Below are positions 15,849 to 23,029 of a DNA stretch of 64,000 bases, piece after piece; the stretch's first letter is position 1, and every line of letters begins with the position of its first letter. The stretch is from the NCBI RefSeq assembly GCF_004336985.1, contig NZ_SJUO01000003.1, forward strand, positions 248,001 through 312,000, read 5' to 3'. A program made the translations under genes and the position numbers. Below the pieces are notes generated by a model. That model was not told where the DNA came from, ran no database searches, and was given only the letters and a program-made list of their open reading frames with translations. Source of the DNA: Exiguobacterium sp. SL-9. GTDB taxonomy: Bacteria; Bacillota; Bacilli; Exiguobacteriales; Exiguobacteriaceae.

Positions 15849-17087
15849 ATGAAGCTACGGACGAAAATCGCCCTGGCGATGGCGGGGTTCATGTTGTTCC
15901 TCCTCATCACCTCGTTCGGCGTCGCCTGGCTCGTCTCACGCCAACAGATCGTCGACGCCCGCTATGACGTCTTGCGCCAAGCGCTCAACTTGCTCGAAGA
16001 AGACGAGCGGAATCGGCAAGCCGTCTTGTCGTTGCACGAGGACAGTGTCGTGCTCGAGCGACAAGCGAACGGTGATTGGGGCATCATCGGCGGACAGGCC
16101 GAGGAAGGTCTGCGGTTTCCCGTCAATTTTGGCGAACCGGCCCTCGTCGACGATTGGTTCGTCATCGCGACATCGAACGGGCTCGGCTATGCGTTTCAAG
16201 ACGCGGCCGTGAGCGAGACGCTCCAGACGCTCGCGACGATTTTTCTCGTCATCTTCTTGATCGCCGTGGCGATGACGTTCGTCGGCAGTCTGTGGATCGT
16301 CAGGCAAGGACTCATTCCGCTCCGCCGTCTCGAAACGACGATGGAACGAATCACGGAATCGGGCACGCTCGAGACGATCGATGTGGGCACGAGCCAAGAT
16401 GAAGTGTCGACGCTCGCAACCGGCTTCAATCAGATGATTGGTCGGGTCGAAGGGTCGATGGAGCAACAACGGCGCTTCGTCGCCGATGTTTCACATGAAC
16501 TGAAGACGCCGCTCACGGTCATCGAAGGATACGCCAAACTGCTCCGGCGCTGGGGACAGAGCGACCCGGCCGTCCGTGACGAGGCGATCGACCATATTTT
16601 GACCGAATCCAGACAAATGCGCGAAGACTTGATTGAACCGATGCTCGAGTTGAGCCGTTTCTCCTCACTTGAAGAAGTGGAGACCGAGCCGATCGAGCTG
16701 AACGAATTGGCCGGACAATTGACCGAGCGGTTTGAACGATCGCATGGGGTCCACGTGCCAATCGAGGCGATGGGAGCATGGCAGGGGCATCGCGATTCGT
16801 TGCAACGGCTCGTCATCATCTTCATCGACAACAGCTTGAAGTATGCGACTGACACGCGCGTGACGATGACGCCGGATCGCATCGAAGTACGCGACCATGG
16901 GACGATGCTCAATGAGGAGGACCGGGCACGGTTATTTGATCGGTTCTATCGACTTGATGAGGCACGGGACCGGAGTGGTAGCGGACTTGGTCTCGCCATC
17001 GCCAAGGAAGTGGCGGATTTGAACGGATGGACGGTCGGCAGTTATGCGAACGCGCCGGACGGCAGCGTCTTCTACGTCACAAAATGA
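15849..17087 (+). CDS. Two-component sensor histidine kinase
   Basis: A 412-residue membrane kinase paired with the regulator just upstream. Transmembrane helix 1 is ~10-30, a short extracytoplasmic loop spans ~31-125, and helix 2 is ~126-148. HAMP follows (~150-200). The HisKA motif FVADVSHELKTPLTVIEGY has H216. The ATPase domain shows the N box DNSLKYA, the RDHG stretch, and GSGLGLAIAKEVAD as G2 box. ATG 15849 is one base after the regulator stop; an in-frame GTG at 15840 is possible. The small outer loop suggests sensing of membrane or envelope state, like ArlS/CsrS, but no ligand is known. Confidence 0.94.
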   Translation: MKLRTKIALAMAGFMLFLLITSFGVAWLVSRQQIVDARYDVLRQALNLLEEDERNRQAVLSLHEDSVVLERQANGDWGIIGGQAEEGLRFPVNFGEPALVDDWFVIATSNGLGYAFQDAAVSETLQTLATIFLVIFLIAVAMTFVGSLWIVRQGLIPLRRLETTMERITESGTLETIDVGTSQDEVSTLATGFNQMIGRVEGSMEQQRRFVADVSHELKTPLTVIEGYAKLLRRWGQSDPAVRDEAIDHILTESRQMREDLIEPMLELSRFSSLEEVETEPIELNELAGQLTERFERSHGVHVPIEAMGAWQGHRDSLQRLVIIFIDNSLKYATDTRVTMTPDRIEVRDHGTMLNEEDRARLFDRFYRLDEARDRSGSGLGLAIAKEVADLNGWTVGSYANAPDGSVFYVTK

Positions 17088-17102
17088 CAAAACTTTCGCA
17101 GA

Positions 17103-17158
17103 TTCTCATCATTTTCTAATGGAATCCTCGTGGTGCTGTAAGGTCACCGTTCTATGAT
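17103..17158 (+). promoter_or_regulatory. Candidate two-component-regulated promoter (copy B)
   Basis: TTCTCATCATTTTCTAATG (17103-17121) matches copy A at 16 of 19 bases and keeps the 11-base period. TATGAT (17153-17158) is exactly 39 bases after the second half-site, as in copy A. The -35 position is GTGGTG, so activation by a regulator is plausible. Confidence 0.6.
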
Positions 17159-17203
17159 GAAGATGTAGAACAAGTTCACCACATGAAACGAGGAGGAAAC
17201 ATC

Positions 17204-17893
17204 ATGAAATTAATCGGATGGATATTAGGAGTCGGGTTGGCGGTACTAGCTGTCGCCGGAATCGGGTTGTATGTCGCGAACGACAAGACGGACACGGTCA
17301 TCGTTCCACGCGCGGTCGATAGCGTGAACAGCGGAACGAATGATGCCGCAGACGATGCGCAAGATGATGCGAGTCAAGAAGCAGCCACTTCGTCAGAAGG
17401 ATCAGCATCGAACGATACACCGGTCCGTTCGGTCGATGACGATGATTATGAATTGTATGGTACCCTCGTCAGCCTATCAGACCGTGACGTGACGATCAGC
17501 TTCAGCGGTAAAGAATCGACGTATCCGCTCGCGGACCGTCATGAGATTGACGACGATACACCGAAAGCAGGGGACCGCGTCAAATTGGAATTCAATCAAA
17601 ACGAGGAAGTGAAGGAAGTCGACCGTGAGAGTGACGACTTCGACATCTACGGCACGTTCGTCAGCCTGTCTGACCGTGACGTGACAATCGAGCGTGACGG
17701 CAAGTCAGAGACGTTCAAACTCGCGAGCCGCTACGTGCTTGACGACGAGGCGCCAAAAGCTGGTGACCGTGTCAAACTCGAGTTGAACCTTCAACAGCAA
17801 GTGAAAGAGATTGAACGTGAGGATGACCGGGATGATCAAGATAATCAAAGCGACGATCAAGATGACCAAGCCGACGACCGAGATGACGACTAA
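17204..17893 (+). CDS. Membrane-anchored or secreted acidic protein with duplicated domain
   Basis: A 229-residue protein of unknown function. An N-terminal hydrophobic helix (~4-24) is a signal anchor or uncleaved signal. A Ser/Ala/Asp linker leads to two tandem copies of a 64-residue domain (~82-145 and ~146-209), each with YGTxVSLSDRDVTI, a strand pair and PKAGDRVKLE; this resembles small beta-barrel DUF5666-like modules. The C-terminus is a run of Asp/Gln. ATG 17204 follows CGAGGAGGAA; an upstream ATG 17183 would put that site in the gene. It lies just after the sensor kinase and shares its candidate operator with the gene at 14830, so it is probably a target of that system. Confidence 0.82.
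   Translation: MKLIGWILGVGLAVLAVAGIGLYVANDKTDTVIVPRAVDSVNSGTNDAADDAQDDASQEAATSSEGSASNDTPVRSVDDDDYELYGTLVSLSDRDVTISFSGKESTYPLADRHEIDDDTPKAGDRVKLEFNQNEEVKEVDRESDDFDIYGTFVSLSDRDVTIERDGKSETFKLASRYVLDDEAPKAGDRVKLELNLQQQVKEIEREDDRDDQDNQSDDQDDQADDRDDD
17447..17830 (+). repeat. Two tandem 192-base coding repeats
   Basis: Repeat 1 (17447-17638) and repeat 2 (17639-17830) encode matching 64-residue domains; the shared core reads VSLSDRDVTI and PKAGDRVKLE. The nucleotide sequences have diverged, so the duplication is not recent. Confidence 0.8.
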
Positions 17894-17920
17894 AAAAATG
17901 CCACACAAGTGGCATTTTTT
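17893..17920 (+). terminator. Terminator after the duplicated-domain gene
   Basis: AAAAATGCCAC / GTGGCATTTTT with loop ACAA, ending in six T's. Confidence 0.88.
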
Positions 17921-18021
17921 GTGTGTTCTTCTAACTGTATAAGTAATTATTATTGTATGATAAAGTGAAAAAGAAAATTTTAGGTGACAGTGCCCAAATA
18001 TATGTGAAAGGAGCGAGCGGG

Positions 18022-19251
18022 GTGAAAGATGCGATTAGGTTAATCGGGTTAGCTACACTCTTATTGAGCGGGTGCGGGGTGAACGAAATCAACGCGCTCA
18101 ATTTGCGACCATTGTCGACGTACGCGATTCAACAAGATCAAAACGTCCCGTTGACGTCCGCGTTAAAGTCGCGATTATTGAACTATTGTGAACAAAAACC
18201 GACAGGCGTGTTGCCGATACGCCGGGCCGAAGTGGCGACAATCACATTCCGTCATCCTTTCTACAACGAGTTGGGCAGCAAGACCATTAAATATTGGCGG
18301 AGCGGGGACGCTCGCTACGTCTCTTGCTTGAACAGTAACGAGCAAAACGCACGCGTCTTCCTGACAGATGAAATCGTAGAGTTCGAGACTGCCGTTACGG
18401 CGAATCTTCTTGAAATCGATGTCGGTGACACGTTCTCGTTCATTCCCGAACCGAACGGCGAAAACGTGTTACAGTCTTTCTCAGTCAATGAAGCGCACGA
18501 GACGATGATCCCAGGTTCTGTCTTCCGTTACCATACGCCGGACCGGGGTGCGCTCCACGTCGCGTACGAAGTCTTTCAGGATGGTGTAGCGACAGGTCAA
18601 TTGATCGAGCCGAAATTATTCGTCTTCGAAAGTGGCAAAAATGAAGGTTTTGCGTTCTTAACGCAATTGGCGGATCGACGGATTGCGCTCCAGATTGGAA
18701 GGGAAGATGCGTGGGAACGTACCGTCTTCTCATCCCTTTTCACTGGCGAACACGTCGCCATCGACTCGTTAGAAGTTGTTTTCCCATCAGATTCGAATGC
18801 ACGTCGACTCTTGAAGCGGGTCGTCCTATCCAGTGCACCAATTGGAGAAATCACCGAGCAGGCATCGACCGAGTTGTCGGAACGTTATGGGACCGTGGTC
18901 GAAGTATGGGGGACGGTGAAACGTCCTGGAGCCGGTGAGTTGACGATTACATCGGAGCAAAAAGAGTCGATGCGTTTGGTGACGTATGAGACCGAGACAA
19001 AAATCGCGCATCTCGGTGGTCCGAGTACGAGCGACCTGTTTGAATTGTTATCGCATGCGAAGCCGAGTAGTAAAGAACTGACCGGGGAACGATGTGGCAC
19101 AATCGCGGTTTATGAGCAATTGACCGAACAACGGTTTGACGTCTGGATGGAGGAAGGGGAAGATACCATTCAATTGATGGATATCAAGACGAAACAGGTT
19201 TACTTGATTGATCGACTCGAATTAGAGTCGATGCTGGATACGTACATATGA
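18022..19251 (+). CDS. Lipoprotein of unknown function
   Basis: A 409-residue lipid-anchored protein that I cannot place in a family. The signal peptide ends in the lipobox LLLSGC, with the lipidated cysteine near residue 20. The rest is a mix of beta-rich segments with no repeats or catalytic motif I recognise; two further cysteines (YCEQ and VSCLN) could form a disulphide outside the cell. I chose GTG 18022: AAAGGAG at 18007-18013 is eight bases upstream and the signal peptide starts right after. An upstream TTG at 17953 would add an odd charged leader. It is followed by a strong terminator, so it is a single-gene unit next to the envelope two-component locus. Confidence 0.78.
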   Translation: MKDAIRLIGLATLLLSGCGVNEINALNLRPLSTYAIQQDQNVPLTSALKSRLLNYCEQKPTGVLPIRRAEVATITFRHPFYNELGSKTIKYWRSGDARYVSCLNSNEQNARVFLTDEIVEFETAVTANLLEIDVGDTFSFIPEPNGENVLQSFSVNEAHETMIPGSVFRYHTPDRGALHVAYEVFQDGVATGQLIEPKLFVFESGKNEGFAFLTQLADRRIALQIGREDAWERTVFSSLFTGEHVAIDSLEVVFPSDSNARRLLKRVVLSSAPIGEITEQASTELSERYGTVVEVWGTVKRPGAGELTITSEQKESMRLVTYETETKIAHLGGPSTSDLFELLSHAKPSSKELTGERCGTIAVYEQLTEQRFDVWMEEGEDTIQLMDIKTKQVYLIDRLELESMLDTYI

Positions 19252-19271
19252 CCAAATAACTTATTTTTTAC

Positions 19272-19309
19272 CCGTTTCATGACACTTTCATGTCGTGAAG
19301 CGGTTTTTT
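19272..19309 (+). terminator. Terminator after the lipoprotein gene
   Basis: A 13-bp stem, CCGTTTCATGACA / TGTCGTGAAGCGG with wobble pairs, loop CTTTCA, then TTTTTT. Confidence 0.85.
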
Positions 19310-19528
19310 GTTGTCAAATTGACACTATGTTTTCGTAAAAAACTATCCTATAATTTTTTTTGCGAAGGTTCAACATTACATATACGAATCCGATACATTC
19401 ATAAAACACACAGCACTAACCTTCTCGTCATTTGAATAAACAGAAAAGGGGGAGCAACGAGACACAACTCCATTCAACCATCATCGTCCGTCACCACGTT
19501 TTGTCAGTCATCAGGAGAGGAATAAGTA

Positions 19529-20887
19529 GTGAAATTGAAAAAGTTAATGATGTCTCTAACGGTAGTGTTGTTGATTGTTAGTCTGAACATGTCTAAAACG
19601 GGGGCGCAAACCATGAACCCACTCGACGGTGTGAAGAACTATCAGGTGTATTATGGCCATCCAACTGAAACGATTTTAAAAGATATGCAGAACTACGATC
19701 TCGTCATCATTGAGCCGCTCCATTACACGAAAGCGCAAGTGGAGCAAATCAAAGCGCGCGGGACAAAAGTGCTCGGTTATATTAGCGTCATGGAAGTCGC
19801 GACATGGAACACTGGTCTCATGTCAAAACTTCAGTCAGGGGACTTCTTTACGCGTAACGGACAACGTGTCCATTACTCGGAATGGGACTCGTACTTGACG
19901 AACATCGCCTCGCCACATTTCCAAGGATTACTCCTTACGGAAATCCAGAACCAAGTTATCGCCAAAGGCATCGATGGCGTGTTCATGGACACGGTCGGTG
20001 ATATCGATAACGAACATTTGAACAATCCGACCGTGCTCAAGCAGCAACGGGACGGTCTCGTCAACTTCTTGAAACAAGCGCGGGCCCGCTATGGGGATAT
20101 CGCCATGGTTCAAAACTGGGGCTTCGATACACTTGAAACGTCGACGGCACAATACGTCGACGGCATCATGTGGGAGAGCTTCAACGCCGATACTATCAAG
20201 AGTGACGCGTGGTCACAAAACATGATCAAGAAATTACAAGCGGTCGATGCATCGCATTCGGTCAAGACGCTCACGATTTCGACGCGTCAAAGCGCCGACA
20301 GCCACAAGCTCGCCAAAGATTCTGGGTTCATCCACTTCCATGAAGCAGATGCTTACGTGAACTGGAACGCGGGGCTCGTGACACGGACGGCAGATACGAC
20401 ACCGGCAACGAAGCCGGCTGAAACGACAACGCCGAAGCCGGTCGAAACGACAACACCGAAGCCGGCTGAAACGACAACGCCGAAGCCGGCCGAAACGACA
20501 GCGCCGAAGCCGGTCGAAACGACAGCGCCGAAGCCGGTCGAAACGACAGCGCCGAAGCCGGCCGAAACGACAACGCCGAAGCCGGTCGAAACGACAACAA
20601 CGAAGCCTGTGACAGAAACGGCAACAACACCAGTCGCCCAACCAACGACAGCGCCAACGAAACCGACTACGTCGACGAAAGAACAGACGTCGTCAAAAAC
20701 CGAGTCGACACAAAAGACAAAAGCCGAGTTAAAGCAGGAAAAGAAAGAAAAGAAAAAGGCAAAGAAACACGCGAAAAAACATGCGGTCAAGCATGAAACG
20801 TCAAAACACCACCACGCCGCCAAAGGCAAGATGTGCGAAAAAGTGAAGCACAAGACAACCGGGTTTCTAAATTTCTTCAAATTCTAA
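19529..20887 (+). CDS. Secreted GH114-like (endo-alpha-1,4-polygalactosaminidase family) protein with repeat tail
   Basis: A 452-residue exported protein. Residues 1-26 are a signal peptide ending near GAQ. Residues ~30-285 form a TIM-barrel-like domain of the TM1410/GH114 type: YDLVIIEPLHYTKAQVEQIK, VLGYISVMEV, GIDGVFMDTVGDID and the later GIMWESFN with candidate acidic catalytic residues. The family cleaves alpha-1,4-polygalactosamine, an exopolysaccharide, but most bacterial members are uncharacterised. Residues ~298-361 are eight ETTxPKPx repeats, then a Thr/Ser spacer and a very basic Lys/His tail. There is no LPxTG sorting signal; the tail may bind anionic wall polymers (inference). The start is GTG 19529 behind AGGAGAGG. 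Confidence 0.82.
   Translation: MKLKKLMMSLTVVLLIVSLNMSKTGAQTMNPLDGVKNYQVYYGHPTETILKDMQNYDLVIIEPLHYTKAQVEQIKARGTKVLGYISVMEVATWNTGLMSKLQSGDFFTRNGQRVHYSEWDSYLTNIASPHFQGLLLTEIQNQVIAKGIDGVFMDTVGDIDNEHLNNPTVLKQQRDGLVNFLKQARARYGDIAMVQNWGFDTLETSTAQYVDGIMWESFNADTIKSDAWSQNMIKKLQAVDASHSVKTLTISTRQSADSHKLAKDSGFIHFHEADAYVNWNAGLVTRTADTTPATKPAETTTPKPVETTTPKPAETTTPKPAETTAPKPVETTAPKPVETTAPKPAETTTPKPVETTTTKPVTETATTPVAQPTTAPTKPTTSTKEQTSSKTESTQKTKAELKQEKKEKKKAKKHAKKHAVKHETSKHHHAAKGKMCEKVKHKTTGFLNFFKF
20420..20611 (+). repeat. Eight tandem 24-base coding repeats
   Basis: Each unit encodes ETT(T/A)PKP(V/A); the last reads ETTTTKPV. Variation at the fourth and eighth residues comes from one-base changes (aca/gcg, gtc/gct/gcc). 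Such near-identical repeats are prone to copy-number change. Confidence 0.9.
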
Positions 20888-20902
20888 TCGATATGTCACC
20901 TG

Positions 20903-20938
20903 AAGCCCGAAGGATCGATTCCGCTCCTTCGGGTTTCG
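20903..20938 (+). terminator. Terminator after the GH114-like gene
   Basis: AAGCCCGAAGGA / TCCTTCGGGTTT, ten-base loop; the T-run is short (TTTCGT). Confidence 0.65.
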
Positions 20939-21030
20939 TCTGACCTCTTAGAAAACAGAAGTTGACTCTACCTTTCTCAGAAAAGTTAGGGTACAATGCT
21001 CAAGAGAGATTGAGAGAGGAGTGAAGCATG

Positions 21031-21660
21031 ATGGGCAAAGTACACGTTTATGACCACCCATTGATTCAGCACAAGATGACGATTATGCGCAAAGTAGAGA
21101 CGGGGACAAAGCAGTTCCGTGAACTCGTAGACGAGGTTTCGTCACTCATGGCATATGAAATTACACGCGACCTTCCGCTTACTGATGTAGAAATCGAGAC
21201 ACCTGTCTCTGTATCGACACAGAAGATGATTGCCGGCAAGAAATTGGGAATCGTCCCAATTTTACGGGCGGGCCTTGGCATGGTGGATGGCTTCCTCAAA
21301 ATGATGCCGAACGTCAAAGTCGGTCACATCGGTTTGTACCGTGACCCGGAGACGCTCGAGCCGCACGAATACTATCTCAAGTTGCCGACGGACGTTACAG
21401 AGCGTGACTTCATCGTCGTCGACCCGATGCTTGCGACAGGTGGTTCTGCCGCTGACGCGATTGCCGCGCTTAAAAAGCATGGTGCCAAGTCGATCAAACT
21501 TGCTTGCCTCTGTGCAGCCCCTGAAGGTGTGGAGCGTGTTCAAGCTGAACACCCGGACGTCGAAATCTATCTCGCCGCACTTGACGAGAAGTTGAACGAC
21601 CATGGTTACATCGTCCCAGGACTCGGTGACGCGGGTGACCGGTTGTTTGGAACAAAATAA
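21031..21660 (+). CDS. upp: Uracil phosphoribosyltransferase
   Basis: Salvages uracil: uracil + PRPP gives UMP. With ATG 21031 the protein has 209 residues, the same as B. subtilis Upp, and begins [18 protein letters not shown] 21028 is one codon upstream and also possible. [11 protein letters not shown] and the PRPP motif [12 protein letters not shown] are clear, as is the uracil-binding end [20 protein letters not shown] is the ribosome site. A TACAAT -10 lies at 20992 without a good -35. In Bacillus upp follows glyA closely; here about 7 kb of accessory genes separate them. Confidence 0.97.
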   Translation: MGKVHVYDHPLIQHKMTIMRKVETGTKQFRELVDEVSSLMAYEITRDLPLTDVEIETPVSVSTQKMIAGKKLGIVPILRAGLGMVDGFLKMMPNVKVGHIGLYRDPETLEPHEYYLKLPTDVTERDFIVVDPMLATGGSAADAIAALKKHGAKSIKLACLCAAPEGVERVQAEHPDVEIYLAALDEKLNDHGYIVPGLGDAGDRLFGTK

Positions 21661-21674
21661 GATTGAGCTTGATG

Positions 21675-21703
21675 AAGAGGATCCAAGTGGTCCTCTTTTT
21701 TTT
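21675..21703 (+). terminator. Terminator after upp
   Basis: AAGAGGA(T)CC / GGTCCTCTT with one bulged base, loop AAGT, then a run of eight T's. Confidence 0.82.
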
Positions 21704-21794
21704 GTGGAATGTGCCGTGAACGATTGAAAATAGTTGAGGTGAAGCGAGTCACGACCGATAGTAGAAAAGGAAGGGACCACATGAAGGTCCGATT

Positions 21795-22967
21795 ATGAAA
21801 AAGGGAAGAGACGCCGTGCAGACTAAATTCTCGCTACTACAAAGATATTTACTCATCTCCTTGATGGCGTTGTTTTTAACGAGCGTCTGGAGTTATAGCG
21901 CGTTTCAAGACATCGAGCAGGAGAACCGACGGATCGTCGAAGAGGCGATTCCGATCGCGAACGCCGCCTCAGAGTTGCTCCGTCTGTTGCTCGACCAAGA
22001 GCTGTCGGTCCGTGGCTATACATACAATCAAGATACGCTGTCGCTCGAACAGTATGAGGCGACGAAGCGCTCATTAGCAGAGACGATTCAAATCATAAAC
22101 GAACTCGACGACCGTCATCCTGTCATGCAGGAATTGATTCAAGACGAGGCGATGCCGCTGATCCGCCAAATGGAGATGTTTCACAAATCGCAAATCCGAC
22201 TTGTCGAGTCCGGAGACATCGACATGGCGAACGCGCGTCGCTACAGTGGCATTGCCTATATCAACCAATTTCGGGCCGTCGATGCGGCGATTCGTGAGGA
22301 GATCGACAAAATCATCCAACAGGCGTCACTTCGTAGTGACACCGCCTCGAGCTCGGCGAAATGGGTCATCGTGATTGTCGTGGGAATTGCATTGTTATTG
22401 TTGATGACGTTCATGCATACGTTCCGACTTGAACGGAGTAAACAAGCACTCATCCATCGCTCGCTCCATGACGCGTTGACCGGCATTTGGAATCGTCGTG
22501 CCTTCGACGAACGGTTCGAACGGATGTGGGAGGAGGTTGCGGAGACCGGCGACGTGATCGCCCTCTTATTGCTCGATATCGATGCGTTCAAGATGTACAA
22601 CGATACATACGGACACTTGGCCGGAGACGCTTGTCTCGAGCGAGTGGCGACAACAATCGCCAAGGCGGTTGGTGAAGACGGCATGACAGCCCGGTACGGC
22701 GGAGAAGAGTTTGCCGTGTTGCTCCGTCCACGTCACGCCCGACAACCGAAAGAGATTGCCGAATGCATCCGCCAAGCGGTGCTCAAACTGAACATCCCGC
22801 ATGAAGGTTATCAACCGCTTCGGAAAGTGAGTGTCAGTATCGGTGTCGCCGAGCACGCGCCTGCGCCGGATAGCGAGAAAGCTGATTTAATCGAGGCGGC
22901 CGATCGGGCGCTCTATCAGGCGAAGCGGAGCGGGCGCAATCGCGTCTCAATCGGGAAAGCCGTTTGA
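21795..22967 (+). CDS. Diguanylate cyclase with CHASE3-like sensor
   Basis: A 390-residue membrane enzyme that should make cyclic di-GMP from two GTP. Transmembrane helix 1 is ~17-34, a helical extracytoplasmic CHASE3/four-helix sensor spans ~35-190, and helix 2 is ~191-211. The GGDEF domain (~225-388) has DALTGIWNRRAF, the GTP-site LLLDIDAFKMYND, and RYGGEEF with the active motif at 302-306. The RxxD product-inhibition site expected five residues before the motif is absent (GEDG), so feedback inhibition is unlikely. A five-codon frame, ATG 21781 to TGA 21798, overlaps the start, which may couple translation. Confidence 0.93.
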   Translation: MKKGRDAVQTKFSLLQRYLLISLMALFLTSVWSYSAFQDIEQENRRIVEEAIPIANAASELLRLLLDQELSVRGYTYNQDTLSLEQYEATKRSLAETIQIINELDDRHPVMQELIQDEAMPLIRQMEMFHKSQIRLVESGDIDMANARRYSGIAYINQFRAVDAAIREEIDKIIQQASLRSDTASSSAKWVIVIVVGIALLLLMTFMHTFRLERSKQALIHRSLHDALTGIWNRRAFDERFERMWEEVAETGDVIALLLLDIDAFKMYNDTYGHLAGDACLERVATTIAKAVGEDGMTARYGGEEFAVLLRPRHARQPKEIAECIRQAVLKLNIPHEGYQPLRKVSVSIGVAEHAPAPDSEKADLIEAADRALYQAKRSGRNRVSIGKAV

Positions 22968-22980
22968 ATCAAGGCACGCC

Positions 22981-23020
22981 AAAAGACGACCATTCCGATG
23001 GATACGGGATGGTCGTCTTT
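22981..23020. terminator. Bidirectional terminator between the diguanylate cyclase and opuFB
   Basis: AAAAGACGACCATTCC / GGGATGGTCGTCTTT, loop GATGGATAC, with A's on the left and T's on the right, serving the converging genes. Confidence 0.85.
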
Positions 23021-23029
23021 CGCATATGC

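Noticed and set aside
20420-20611. Regular 24-base repeats as a possible CRISPR array
   Set aside because: They are contiguous, without spacers, and keep the reading frame of the GH114-like gene (ETTxPKPx).
20353-20880. Long open frames on the minus strand across the repeat tail
   Set aside because: They are antisense copies of the repeats with monotonous Gly-Val or Arg-Cys composition and no ribosome site.
20962-20997. TTGACT...TACAAT as the upp promoter
   Set aside because: The two words are 24 bases apart, far beyond the 16-19 needed; only the -10 could be real.
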